Source of the DNA: an uncultured Draconibacterium sp.
GTDB taxonomy: Bacteria; Bacteroidota; Bacteroidia; Bacteroidales; Prolixibacteraceae
Assembly (NCBI GenBank): GCA_947492175.1
Contig: CANLMQ010000012.1
Span: 108,680 to 172,679 of the forward strand
DNA length: 64,000 nucleotides
Direction: 5' to 3'
The notes beneath the pieces are model-generated. The model saw only the letters and a list, made by a program, of their open reading frames with translations. It searched no databases and was not told the origin of the DNA. Both the position numbers and the translations under genes were made by a program. This document shows positions 20,101-29,494 of the stretch, one piece after another (the first letter of the stretch is position 1; each line of letters starts with the position of its first letter).

Positions 20101-20540
20101 TCGTCGCCTGAAACTTTTCCTACAGAGAATCCCAACGATTTTTCTTCCCGTTTGATTCCGAGTGCTGTAACCACAACTTCTTCCAAAGCCTCCACACCTT
20201 CTTCCATGGCAACATTTATTACAGACCTTCCGTTGATCTCAATTTCCTGGTCTTTAAATCCTACAAATGAGAAGACAAGTGTTGCATTTTCAGGAACATT
20301 TATCGAGTATTTACCATCGGTATTGGTTATAGTTCCGTTGTTGGTTTCTTTTTGAATTACAGTAAGTCCGGGAAGCGGAATCCTGTCGCTTGCCGAAGTA
20401 ACTACTCCGCTTACAGTAATTGTTTGCTGTTGTGAATCTTTGTCTGCATTCGAAGCGTAAGTCGCTGATAATAAAAATGCAGTTAAAACGAAGGAGATGA
20501 AAACCTTCGTTAATATATAGATTGAATTTTTGTTATTCAT
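17112..20540 (-). CDS. SusC/RagA-family TonB-linked outer-membrane receptor
   Basis: This is a 1142-residue protein. After a signal peptide (about 30 residues) comes a carboxypeptidase-regulatory-like domain (VSGVVTSASDRIPLPGLTVI, residues 43-115), then a TonB-box region EEVVVTALGI and a plug with LFVVDGIPMSNSV and ILKGPSAAALYGTRAGNGVV. A large beta-barrel follows, ending GFKVGFTF with the usual C-terminal Phe. There is no N-terminal STN/FecR-signalling extension, so it is not expected to control an anti-sigma factor. It imports oligosaccharides together with SusD (15439). A PKD lipoprotein gene precedes it by 19 bases. Confidence 0.95.
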   Translation of the reverse strand: MNNKNSIYILTKVFISFVLTAFLLSATYASNADKDSQQQTITVSGVVTSASDRIPLPGLTVIQKETNNGTITNTDGKYSINVPENATLVFSFVGFKDQEIEINGRSVINVAMEEGVEALEEVVVTALGIKREEKSLGFSVGKVSGDDLTRVAQENVLNSMAGKVSGVTINSTGGAGSTVSMVIRGATSMTTDNQPLFVVDGIPMSNSVNNVGGFGSDNRVDYGNSIADLDPESIENVSILKGPSAAALYGTRAGNGVVLITTKKAAAKGGMKVSVTSNTVFDIPSRFLGIQSQFSTGFFSFRPEDVGSGILPEIDPIQAVGAGPENDKGYWAVQWDAPLDANGQPVPTELVSYPNNINNYLNDYAFTTTNSAAVSNSNETTNYRLGITNMTHSGLIPNSDLNKNSLSLSASSKVRKHLTISTDINFSNSWADNRPASNRGANPLQWAYATPTNIDILKLRNYGPENNYRRVSENHENPYYLAYEVNNSFNRYRIFGNIVANWEISQKLNVMGRFTLNKTDEVRESKIGPGYSQEPNNGAYGIATGNGLERNMDILATYKDNLSDFSYSVSAGGNILYSKASSISNSSKSGSGLIVPNVYTVQNISSGALNYSNSRNQKGINSVYALANLAWKEIAYLDLTARNDWSSTLPPENRSYFYPSASLSLMIDQIVDLGSSIDMLKIRGGWAQVGNDTSPYQLFATYGNAGQWGDAIRLSKGSSLLNQNLLPEEAISFEIGTDIRMFSNRLRFEGTYYSVDNKNQILGVDLPSSTGFSQVLINAGLLQSKGWEFLVGITPIKNQDWNWDLNVNFTKNETTVLELSEGLTSIEFWSEAKVKNIGYVKSDDENGPNGIQDGLVGNLYARKINRVKDESSPYFGYPILGSGLDAEWEGEDEYSKVGNYNPDFIMGLQSSLSYKNFNLSMTFDWRSGGQYVSQTSHYFSEDVISQVWLDELVDPGELGGAPSQALRDWVVANADKLIYADKLRPVGGPTPEYGGFPESFSGYTVYDGTFAPGVMGHYDDNGKFILEQENLGNEGTIFLPYVVSNPWDVGETKMFDADYIKLREIALSYRLPNKISQKWGLEDVNFSIYSRNIMLWTKDSKLGVDPERAYQAEGNGKFKQGVERYNVEPWIIPLGFKVGFTF

Positions 20541-20559
20541 ATTGGTTTATTTGAATGGT

Positions 20560-21564
20560 TTAATTAACTACTTCGAAAGTCAGTATTAATGCCGTTGTGC
20601 TTAGAACAATGAGAGGATTAATATTTAGGACTGCATCAGGACTCATTGTTAGAAATACAACCAACCGCATTGAATTATCGGTAATTTCTTCTACCATAAC
20701 CTTCGGGAAAAAGTCCCGGGCAGCAATAAATTCAGAAGAATTCGGAAAGTCAATTGTCATTACATTTGAATAGGTCACTATCGGAATCCCGTTGGAATCA
20801 ACTCCTGTTGCAAAAGCAGGAATAGTAGGAACCGAATAAGCTTCACTTTCTGTTAAGATAAAAGTTGCATTATTTTCCGGAGTGTATGTTGTTAAAGCAA
20901 AAGCATCTTGACCAAATACAGCTTCACCTCCTGTTTTTGTAATTGTGGTTAGACCAAGTTGCTGCATTATCATCGCATAAACAATCCCTCCGAATGAAGA
21001 ACCATCAATGGTGTTATGTTTAAAACTTCCATCAAAATAAAATGTATATTCATCGTTGTAGGCTTCTTTTAGCCCCAGATACAAATCGAAGGCACCGGTT
21101 GGCAGAGATTGAATTCCTTCATCAAATAAGGTTAATTCTGCATCTGAATTTACAAGTTTGTCGTTTGATGAATGTCCCTGCGACATTTTCCAGGTTTTGC
21201 CATCATATCCGGGTTGTGTGTGATCACCGGTCAACAAAGCATAAGGCGTAAGTGCAACGGCCAGGTTAACCTCAGAAGTTGCAGTGTTTCCAGCTTTATC
21301 GGTTGCTGTTAATTTGGCAATGTAATAACCACCATCGGTATACACGTATACCGGATCTTTATCAGTACTTGTGTTCCCGTCTCCAAAATCCCATGACCAA
21401 CTAACAGCACTGTGGGTAAGTGCGGTAAACGCAACTTGTTTTCCATCAATACTGTAAAAAATTTCTGCGGAAATCGGAAACGTTGGTTTAGACGTTTCAT
21501 CATCACACGAATGGAACAGAAATATTCCAATAATACTAATAGTAAATAAAATTAGTTTTCTCAT
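20560..21564 (-). CDS. PKD-domain surface lipoprotein, first gene of the SusC/SusD operon
   Basis: This 334-residue lipoprotein has its lipobox at IFLFHSC (Cys20). Residues about 50-105 form a PKD domain (SWSWDFGDGNTSTDKDP, then GGYYIAKLTATDKAGN). The remaining 220 residues are beta-rich with aromatic patches (HTQPGYDGKTWKMSQGH) and contain no catalytic motif I recognise. The position is odd: glycan-binding lipoproteins of the SusE/SusF kind usually follow SusD, whereas this one is first, directly before SusC. A surface glycan-binding role is inferred from context, with Trp/Tyr residues as candidate stacking sites. Confidence 0.75.
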   Translation of the reverse strand: MRKLILFTISIIGIFLFHSCDDETSKPTFPISAEIFYSIDGKQVAFTALTHSAVSWSWDFGDGNTSTDKDPVYVYTDGGYYIAKLTATDKAGNTATSEVNLAVALTPYALLTGDHTQPGYDGKTWKMSQGHSSNDKLVNSDAELTLFDEGIQSLPTGAFDLYLGLKEAYNDEYTFYFDGSFKHNTIDGSSFGGIVYAMIMQQLGLTTITKTGGEAVFGQDAFALTTYTPENNATFILTESEAYSVPTIPAFATGVDSNGIPIVTYSNVMTIDFPNSSEFIAARDFFPKVMVEEITDNSMRLVVFLTMSPDAVLNINPLIVLSTTALILTFEVVN

Positions 21565-22990
21565 AATATGATAGATTAGGTTAAAAAAGTTCTGTTATGT
21601 AATGCCGAAATAGTGGCAGAATTTATCTGGTACACGTGTGCAATTAACAGAAATATGGGTTTAGCAAAAATTATCATAGATTAAGTTGTTAGTTTGTTAA
21701 ACAGGTTCCGTTAATGATAATTTATCGAAAAATTCAAAATGTCAATTCTACATTCTTATATTCCTATAAAGTTAGAGATGTAAACAGGTAAAAACATATA
21801 GAAATTTGTTCGTGTTGCATTAAATATTGATTTTGCCAGATTATCATAAATCAATTATTCCTATTGTTTGTGCAAAAAGTAGTAATACTGTATCTACTTG
21901 TTAGTAAACTTTGAACAGTAATAAGTTAGTGATTTTTTCAGAGTTTTTCAATAAGAATAGAAAATGAATGACAGTAGAGTACTAAAGATTTACTAATTAG
22001 TACTTTGTTCAGATCTGAATTTTATGGTTAAAATTCGTTTTTACAATAAGTCAATCCAACATTTTTTTTGTGAAAACAGAATGAATAGATGCAGGCTGTT
22101 GAAAATAATTTTTTTTATAAAAATACCAGAGAAAAGTTGCTGTTGCCAATACTGGCTACCAGCTTCACGAAGGCAATTTTATGACTGATTATGAGAGGAT
22201 TGGTAATGCATTAGAAAATTTTAAGTTAAATATTATGATACCTGCTGTAAGGACAACGGATAATTGTGATTGTTAAGAGATTTCATCTCAAATTAGTTCT
22301 GAAAACAGCCAAAAACCGGAGTGGAGTATATAGCCAGCGACCGGCTTCCTTATTGGGGGGCCGATGAATATTAAAAGTTTAAAATATAATTTACACAAGA
22401 GATCTGAATTTCCAGTTGCTGTTTTGGTTTAGAAGAATCATTTTCTTTTTTGCCATAATCCCAGAAATGTAAATAAAGCTTGTTGGGAAAAGCCGGAAGA
22501 ATATTGACTTTATTTAGTGATCAGATTCACTATTTCAAATCTTTTTTTTAAGGGAACAAATACAATTTTTATGTGTTAGATAAACATAAAAAGAAAGCGG
22601 TCTAATTAAACACAGAAAAGAATTAATTAATACTATTAAAATAAATAATATTTACTCATGCGGCTAAATGGATTTAGCTGATTCGCTTTTTCTTTCTTGA
22701 TTTTCAGATGATTAAATTTAAATATAAACAATGTTGATTTTATTTAATGTTAAATAGATGGAATGTAAAATATATGGGTTAATATTTAGTAGGTATTGTC
22801 CAAAATTAACGAAGTATGTTTTTTTATGTTGGTTTAATTTTACAAAGTGATAAAATGTTAAAATCTGCAGAGGGAGATGTTGATGGGAGGAAAGGATTTT
22901 AACAATATAATAAGTTCTTCGGTTTAACAAGTTTGCCACATTTCAACTAGTAATTGACTAACTAAGTATTCAATAATAATATAATCTGTA
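21565..22990. other. 1.4 kb gene-free divergent region
   Basis: This AT-rich interval lies between the divergent PKD-SusC-SusD operon and the plus-strand oxidoreductase. It must hold both promoters. I see no intact gene, regulator, tRNA or transposase. Short coding-like stretches at 22121-22520 are described separately. The length is unusual for this otherwise compact window. Confidence 0.6.
22121..22520. pseudogene. Possible debris of decayed genes on both strands
   Basis: On the plus strand 22121-22276 encodes 51 residues with protein-like composition (NTGYQLHEGNFMTDYERIG), ending in a stop. A second frame at 22303-22374 continues with VEYIASDRLPYWGADEY. On the minus strand 22520-22371 encodes VNILPAFPNKLYLHFWDYGK-like sequence. 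None has a start, ribosome site or recognisable family. The abrupt frame changes and the meeting point near 22371-22374 suggest remnants of two broken genes. This is pattern reading by eye and could be chance. Confidence 0.25.
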
Positions 22991-24328
22991 ATGAAATCAT
23001 CACGAAGAGAGTTTATAAAAAAGAGTACAGTTACAGGAGCAGGTGCCATAATTGCGCCAACTGTTATTTCGTCTGATGTTTTTGGTGCTAACGACAGGAT
23101 AAATGCAGCTGTATTGGGAGTAAATGGTAGAGGGAAGAGTCATATTAAAGGTTTAATGAGTCAATCCAATGTTCAGGTAGTAACTCTGTGTGATCCTGAC
23201 TTAAATATAGCACATAAGAGAGCAAATGAATTCAAGGAAAAGTACGGTAAAGATGTTGGTATTGAGCAGGATCTGCGCAGGGTAATGGATAATAAAGATA
23301 TTGATGTTGTAAGTATTGCCACACCAAATCACTGGCATTCTCTTTCAGTTATATGGGCTTGCCAGGCCGGAAAAGATGCATATGTTGAAAAACCGGGATC
23401 TCATAATATATGGGAAGGCCGGAAAATGGTGGAAGCTGCTGAAAAATACGATCGTATTGTACAGCATGGAGTTCAGTTAAGAAGTTCTCCTGCAATACAA
23501 GAAGCAATAAAGCTAATACGCGATGGCTATATTGGCCGTGTTTACATGGCACGCGGCCTGGTTTATCGCTGGAGAGCTGATATAGGCGACAAAGGATTTT
23601 CTCCGGTTCCGGAGGGACTGGATTATGATTTATGGACAGGTCCGGCTCCGAAAAGGCCATTCACTGAAAATCTTGTACATTATAACTGGCACTGGCACTG
23701 GGATTATGGAAATGGAGATGTTGGTAATCAGGGAATTCACGAAACTGATTTATGTATGTGGGGTTTAGATGTTGGTTTGCCAACCAGAATCACTTCGATG
23801 GGTGGAAAGTTTCTTTGGAATGATTGTAAAGAAGTGCCTGAGGTGTTAACCTCTATTTATCATTATCCCGAAGAAGATAAAATTATACAGTTTGAAGTAC
23901 GTCCGTGGTGCACTAATACTGAAGAAGGGGTTTCTGTTGGTAATATTTTTTATGGCGACAAAGGTATTTTGGTAGTTGATGGTTACAGTGAGTATAAAAC
24001 TTATCTGGGCAAAGATCGTGAACCGGGGAAATCGGGTAGTGACGGTGAAATCCAGGCATCAGGTATCGATCGCGGAGCAGGAGGAACGGATGGACACTTT
24101 GCCAATTTTATAAAAGCAGTTCGTGCACACGACAAAACGATTCTGAACGGGCCGGTTGAAACAGCTCATTTATCATCGGCACTTGCTCACCTGGGAAACA
24201 TTGCATATCGTACAGGGAAGGTTTTAACTTTTAATCCTGATGCAGAACGTTTTGTAAATGATCCTGAAGCTGATTTAATGCTGACACGCAATTACAGGGA
24301 TTCGTATGTGGTTCCGAAGATTGTATAG
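22991..24328 (+). CDS. Tat-exported Gfo/Idh/MocA-family oxidoreductase
   Basis: This 445-residue protein has a Tat signal (SSRREFIKKSTVTGAGAI). The NAD-binding motif is VLGVNGRG near residue 43, and the conserved ATPNHWHSL and EKPGSHNIWEGRKMV segments are the hallmark of Gfo/Idh/MocA enzymes (substrate-binding Lys in EKP). NWHWHWDYGNGDVGNQGIHE is a His-rich stretch near residue 235 found in this Tat-exported subgroup. It probably oxidises or rearranges a sugar outside the cytoplasm, and could act as a glycosidase by an oxidation-elimination cycle like GH109. It differs clearly from the GH109-like protein at 5593. It stands alone upstream of the membrane protein at 24556 and the second SusC. 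Confidence 0.85.
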   Translation: MKSSRREFIKKSTVTGAGAIIAPTVISSDVFGANDRINAAVLGVNGRGKSHIKGLMSQSNVQVVTLCDPDLNIAHKRANEFKEKYGKDVGIEQDLRRVMDNKDIDVVSIATPNHWHSLSVIWACQAGKDAYVEKPGSHNIWEGRKMVEAAEKYDRIVQHGVQLRSSPAIQEAIKLIRDGYIGRVYMARGLVYRWRADIGDKGFSPVPEGLDYDLWTGPAPKRPFTENLVHYNWHWHWDYGNGDVGNQGIHETDLCMWGLDVGLPTRITSMGGKFLWNDCKEVPEVLTSIYHYPEEDKIIQFEVRPWCTNTEEGVSVGNIFYGDKGILVVDGYSEYKTYLGKDREPGKSGSDGEIQASGIDRGAGGTDGHFANFIKAVRAHDKTILNGPVETAHLSSALAHLGNIAYRTGKVLTFNPDAERFVNDPEADLMLTRNYRDSYVVPKIV

Positions 24329-24555
24329 AAAAATGTATTGGGGGAGGTTAATTTCAAATCCCTAACATGTTGGGGGCCTGATTAAAACAGTGTAACTTGA
24401 CTAGAATAAAACAAAAAAGAATAGGTCGCGTATAAAAATCGAATGTTTGTCACTTTCATAGATCATCGATAATGACCAGACCGGTTCGCTAACTAACAAA
24501 ATAATCAAAAATTACATAACTAATTGTATTGGCATTATAGATACTAAATCACAAT

Positions 24556-25833
24556 ATGAAAAATTTCTGGATAAATATCATTTTACTTGGTATGATACTG
24601 GGAACTGCCTGGGCAGTTCGTGGGCAGTTCGGGCACGAACAGGGAGCAGCCTGGGCCGGTGCTATTGGTGCCTTTGGTCTTGTATTGTTATCTAACCGAA
24701 AAGATTGGCTGAATAAGATATACATTATAGCACTTGTTTCTGCTGTAGGATGGGGTGTTGGCGGAATGATTAGCTACGGTAGAGTAGTTGGATACGGAAG
24801 AAGTGATAGTTTACCAAATGCCTTTTATGGCCTGTTAATGTTGTTTGTAATTGGTGGATTGTTCGGGATGTTGGGAGGCGGATTAACAGGGCTTTCGCTG
24901 GAAACATCAGAAAAAAAGCGTGTAAACTGGGGAAATCTGATTTCACAAATGGTAGCCGGAGGTTTAATCGTTTATGGTTTTCTGGTTATGCAGCTTGGCA
25001 TTAAAATGACACCTCCGCGTTCGGAAGCCTGGGCTCTTTGTCTGGGGGGAAGTTTAGCAATGATTTGGTACATGGCTCGTAAAGGATTCCATTCTTCATT
25101 ACGTTTGGCTATTTACACCACATTTGGTGCAGGATTTGGATTTGCTTTTGGAAATGTTTTGCAGATTGTCGGAAACGTTCTGGAGATTCAATTTAACATG
25201 TGGAATGTAATGGAATATAGTATTGGTTTCTTTGGAGGATCGTCGCTGGCATTTGGAGTATTTACCTTAACCTGGCCCGACACCTTAAATGAAAAACAAG
25301 ACAAATGGAAACACATCGTATCGTTTTTAGTAGTAGTTGCTTTCATCCCACTTATTGTCTTCAGAGAATCATTACAATTTGATTTATTGCTAAAACGATT
25401 AAGCCACGTAACTACCAATGAAACCGTTGCAATGATAAGCAGTTTGGGAGCATTATTGTCCATAATTGCTGTAATTGCAATTACCGGATATTTTGGAAAC
25501 TTTAAAAGTTTGGCAGATAATAAAAACAGGGCATGGTTTGTTTTTCTGTTGTACTTTGTATTATATGTTGCTGTAAGTTTAATTGTGTCAGGTGTTTTTG
25601 CCGGAGTAGTACCTTTAAATCATTGGTTGTATTTAGTCAACCTGATGTTAATTCTTCCGTTAGTTAGAAAAAGCTTAATGCATGTTGACTATTCAGGTCG
25701 TTTTAATGTAAATGTTCTGAAAGGCTGGCCTTATTATCTGTCGGTCGTAATTCTTCTGATTTTCTTATTCGCCCTGATATTAACAAACATTCATGGAGAA
25801 ATGAGTGGAGCACATAACAGGTTTGAACTCTGA
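24556..25833 (+). CDS. Polytopic inner-membrane protein of unknown function
   Basis: This 425-residue protein has roughly ten to eleven predicted membrane helices and Gly-rich packing motifs (GAGFGFAFGNVLQIVGNVLE). The N-terminal motif AWAVRGQFGHEQGAAWAGA is striking and charged for a membrane segment, and GGGLTGLSLETSEKKR marks a cytoplasmic loop. I do not recognise the family and see no transporter signature. Its place between a sugar oxidoreductase and a SusC/SusD pair suggests a role in handling the same substrate, perhaps uptake across the inner membrane. That is inference from context only. Confidence 0.7.
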   Translation: MKNFWINIILLGMILGTAWAVRGQFGHEQGAAWAGAIGAFGLVLLSNRKDWLNKIYIIALVSAVGWGVGGMISYGRVVGYGRSDSLPNAFYGLLMLFVIGGLFGMLGGGLTGLSLETSEKKRVNWGNLISQMVAGGLIVYGFLVMQLGIKMTPPRSEAWALCLGGSLAMIWYMARKGFHSSLRLAIYTTFGAGFGFAFGNVLQIVGNVLEIQFNMWNVMEYSIGFFGGSSLAFGVFTLTWPDTLNEKQDKWKHIVSFLVVVAFIPLIVFRESLQFDLLLKRLSHVTTNETVAMISSLGALLSIIAVIAITGYFGNFKSLADNKNRAWFVFLLYFVLYVAVSLIVSGVFAGVVPLNHWLYLVNLMLILPLVRKSLMHVDYSGRFNVNVLKGWPYYLSVVILLIFLFALILTNIHGEMSGAHNRFEL

Positions 25834-26052
25834 TAAAGAATACATAAAAACTATTCTACTAAATGTAATTGTTACTTAATTAAATATTGTCTGAAATGAA
25901 ATCAGTATCTACAATCTTGCAGCAGTGAAGGTAAATATTTAATGTATGACAAATGAGATAATTGAAATACTAAACGAACTCAAATCCCATCTTTTTATGA
26001 GTGGGAGATATTAACTAAATAACCACAATTAGTTTAATTTAAATTAATCTTT

Positions 26053-29000
26053 ATGAAAAAAAGAATGTTACAAACACTCTTGTTGGCACTGTTTACAATG
26101 TTGTGTACAGCAACTTATGCTCAAACAACTGTAAGCGGATCGGTACAGAGTGATGATGGAGAACTCCTTCCGGGAGTATCTATTTTGGTTAAAGGGACAA
26201 CTATTGGAGTTGTAACCGATTTTAACGGAAATTACACCCTCAGTGGTGTGCCCACAGATGCAACCCTTGTTTTTTCATTTGTTGGAATGACAACTCAAGA
26301 GGTTCCTGTTGATGGAAGATCTACAATAAATGTTACAATGGTAACTTCTTCCATTGGAGTCGACGAAGTAGTAGTAACTGCTTTGGGTATTTCACGCGAA
26401 AAAAAATCTCTTGGTTATTCAGTAGCCGAAGTTGAAGGAGAATCGCTTCAGAAAGTTGCTCAGGAGAATGTTCTGAATGCTCTTTCTGGTAAAGTTGCCG
26501 GTGTTCAGATTAATTCTGTTGGTGGTGCAGGTTCTTCAGTAAGTATGGTAATTCGCGGTGCTTCATCGCTTACCAGCGATAACCAGCCTTTGTTTGTTGT
26601 TGACGGTGTTCCGATGAACAATACCTTGAATAACGTAACAGAAATGGCAAAAGATACCAAAGCTGATTATGGTAACGCAATCTCTGATTTAAATCCTGAA
26701 GATATTGAAAGTATTTCGGTATTAAAAGGGCCGAGTGCAGCTGCTCTTTATGGTTCGCGTGCTGGTAACGGAGTGGTTCTTATTACTACAAAATCGGGTA
26801 AAAAAAGTAAAGGACTGGGAGTTACTGTAACTTCCAATACCGTAATTGACAATCCGTACAAATATCTTGATAAGCACAACTTATTTGCAAACGGTAAACG
26901 GCCTTATACGCAAGACAATATTCCCGGAGGTATTGAACATACCGATGGCGAAACTTATTACGTAGTACCCGGTGGAGATACCTACTGGGTTGGACCGGAG
27001 CTGGATAAAGGAATGTTGGCATATCAATGGCCTTTCTTCGATGAGAGTGGAAACCTTCGCGCTCCTCGTCCTTTGGTATCTCATCCCGATCGATTTAAAG
27101 ATTTTTTTAATGCAGGTGTAACTACCACAAACGGTATTGCATTAACAAATTCAAGTGAAAAATTGGATTACAGACTGTCGTATAACAATATGCAACATAG
27201 TGGTATTATTCCTAACAGTGATTTACATAAACACACTTTAGGAATTAACTCAACATTTAATGTTACTGACAAAGTAAAGGTTAGCTCGAGTCTTAATTTT
27301 ACTACAACAGGAGCAGATAACCGCCCCATGACCGGAAACCGTGGTGCTAATCCACTACAGGCTTTATACGATATGAACTCAACAGTAGATCTTGAAGATT
27401 TAAGAGATTACTGGGAACCGGGATTGGAAGGACTTCAGCAAAGAGCTCCTTATAACCTTAAGCAAAACAGCGACGGAACATACAGCAAAGAGGATATGAT
27501 GAATAACCCGTTCTTCCTGGCAAATGAAGTGAACAATTCCTTTATGAGGAATAAAGTATACGGTAATGCCAGAATCGACTGGCAAATTAACAAAGACTTT
27601 TCTGTTATGGCTCGATATGCCATGGATCAGCTGAATGAAACCAGAGAAACTAAAATTGCTCCAAGTTACTCAAATGAACCCGGAGGTTTTTATGGAATTC
27701 AGAACCTATTCAGCAGGGAATCAAACGCTGACTTTTTGGTATCATATAACGAAGGTATTAGCGATTTTAGCATTAATGCTTCTGCCGGAGGTAACTATAT
27801 GTATAAAAATGCTGCGAACAATCAAACCAATGCCAAAAGAGGTGGCTCTGGTTTAATTGTACCAAATGTTTATACCTTAGACAATATTGCTTCAGATAAT
27901 ATAGTCTATCAATCAAGAACTTACGAGAAAGCAATTTACAGTTTATATGCCTTGGCTTCTTTAGGGTATAAAGATGCTGTTTATCTTGATTTAACAGCAC
28001 GTAATGACTGGTCAAGTACATTGCCAGAAGCTAATCGCTCGTATTTTTACCCATCAGCATCGTTAAGTTTATTGTTGAATAACATGTTCGATTTGGGCGA
28101 CAAGGTTTCTCTGGCTAAACTTCGTGGAGGCTGGGCGATGGTAGGTAACGATACCGATCCTTATAAACTGGCCGCAGTATTAGGTAACGATTCTCAGTGG
28201 GGAAGTATTCCAAGAGCAACTGCTCCAAGTACAATTTTGCTTCCTGACCTGAAACCTGAAATTCAAACATCTTATGAAATAGGTGCTGATCTTAATTTCT
28301 ATGATAACCGTATTCGTTTGGAAGGTACTTACTACCACAACGAAAATGAAAACCAGATATTAAGTGTAGGTTTACCTCCGTCATCGGGAAAAAGTGCCTA
28401 CCAAATTAATGCCGGTCTTATTTCGAGTAAAGGATTGGAATTTAGTGTAGGATTTACTCCTGTTGCAACAAACGATTTAACCTGGGATTTAAATTTTGTA
28501 TGGTCGAAAAACAGAACAAAAGTTGAAGAACTTGCGGAAGGTTTTAATTACATACAGTTGTGGAGCGATGCCAAAGGTGGTGCGTACACATGGGTAGGCG
28601 AAGAAATAGGTCAGATAATAGACCGCGCAATGGTACGTGTTGAAGATCCAAATTCTGAGTATTACGGATGGCCGTTGTTAGACGACGAAGGTTGGGAAAA
28701 CTCCAACAGCGACAAATGGGATTCGGAAGGTAACCGGGTAGCTCCTGTTATTGGTAACTTTAATCCTGACTTTATGTTGGGAATGCAAACTTCATTGTCG
28801 TATAAAAAATGGACATTAAGTGCCAGTTTGGATTGGAGAGTTGGTGGCCAGTTTGTTTCTCAAACTTTCCGTTACGGCGAATCGGATTTACACTCTAACA
28901 GATGGATTGATAAGGCGCTTGATTTAAGCGATATTGACGATATACCGGCCTATTTAAAAGCCAATGCCGACAAATATCTTTCTCCTGATGGCGAATTTTT

Positions 29001-29475
29001 CGTATTGGTTGGAGGACCAAGTGCAGATTATGGTGGAATAGAACATACTGAAGATGGAGTTACCTTGAATGACGGTGTATTTATGCCAGGTGTATATATG
29101 GATGAAAATGGTAATTATGTTGAAAACCTTGGCGGTCCCGGAACTAAAACTATCAGATACCAGGATTATTATGGTTGGAGTTATACACGTTGTGCAACGT
29201 TCGATGCAGACTTTATCAAACTTAGAGAAATCTCTGTTTCATATGATTTAGGTGCGATTCAGATGCTTGGAGTTAAAGATGCTTCATTGTCATTGTATAG
29301 CCGTAACCTGATTTTATGGACCAAAGCTGGTATCGGTATTGATCCGGAAACAGCATTCCAGGCTGAAGGAAGTACCCAGGGAGCTAGCGGTATCCAGTTT
29401 AAGCAAGGTATTGAAAGATACAATGTTACGCCATGGAGCATTCCTGTAGGTATTAAGTTAAATGTAAGTTTCTAA
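26053..29475 (+). CDS. SusC/RagA-family TonB-linked outer-membrane receptor (second copy)
   Basis: This 1140-residue protein has a signal peptide ending TYAQ. The regulatory-like domain (VSGSVQSDDGELLPGVSILV) covers about 27-100, then come the TonB-box region DEVVVTALGISREKKS, the plug (LFVVDGVPMNNTL, VLKGPSAAALYGSRAGNGVV) and a barrel ending GIKLNVSF. It is paralogous to the receptor at 17112-20540: nearly equal length and many shared segments, such as VAQENVLN and ADNRP...RGANPLQ. Together with SusD at 29495, 19 bases downstream, it forms the plus-strand import complex. A distinct but related substrate is likely. Confidence 0.95.
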   Translation: MKKRMLQTLLLALFTMLCTATYAQTTVSGSVQSDDGELLPGVSILVKGTTIGVVTDFNGNYTLSGVPTDATLVFSFVGMTTQEVPVDGRSTINVTMVTSSIGVDEVVVTALGISREKKSLGYSVAEVEGESLQKVAQENVLNALSGKVAGVQINSVGGAGSSVSMVIRGASSLTSDNQPLFVVDGVPMNNTLNNVTEMAKDTKADYGNAISDLNPEDIESISVLKGPSAAALYGSRAGNGVVLITTKSGKKSKGLGVTVTSNTVIDNPYKYLDKHNLFANGKRPYTQDNIPGGIEHTDGETYYVVPGGDTYWVGPELDKGMLAYQWPFFDESGNLRAPRPLVSHPDRFKDFFNAGVTTTNGIALTNSSEKLDYRLSYNNMQHSGIIPNSDLHKHTLGINSTFNVTDKVKVSSSLNFTTTGADNRPMTGNRGANPLQALYDMNSTVDLEDLRDYWEPGLEGLQQRAPYNLKQNSDGTYSKEDMMNNPFFLANEVNNSFMRNKVYGNARIDWQINKDFSVMARYAMDQLNETRETKIAPSYSNEPGGFYGIQNLFSRESNADFLVSYNEGISDFSINASAGGNYMYKNAANNQTNAKRGGSGLIVPNVYTLDNIASDNIVYQSRTYEKAIYSLYALASLGYKDAVYLDLTARNDWSSTLPEANRSYFYPSASLSLLLNNMFDLGDKVSLAKLRGGWAMVGNDTDPYKLAAVLGNDSQWGSIPRATAPSTILLPDLKPEIQTSYEIGADLNFYDNRIRLEGTYYHNENENQILSVGLPPSSGKSAYQINAGLISSKGLEFSVGFTPVATNDLTWDLNFVWSKNRTKVEELAEGFNYIQLWSDAKGGAYTWVGEEIGQIIDRAMVRVEDPNSEYYGWPLLDDEGWENSNSDKWDSEGNRVAPVIGNFNPDFMLGMQTSLSYKKWTLSASLDWRVGGQFVSQTFRYGESDLHSNRWIDKALDLSDIDDIPAYLKANADKYLSPDGEFFVLVGGPSADYGGIEHTEDGVTLNDGVFMPGVYMDENGNYVENLGGPGTKTIRYQDYYGWSYTRCATFDADFIKLREISVSYDLGAIQMLGVKDASLSLYSRNLILWTKAGIGIDPETAFQAEGSTQGASGIQFKQGIERYNVTPWSIPVGIKLNVSF

Positions 29476-29494
29476 TATTGAAAACTATAAAATC

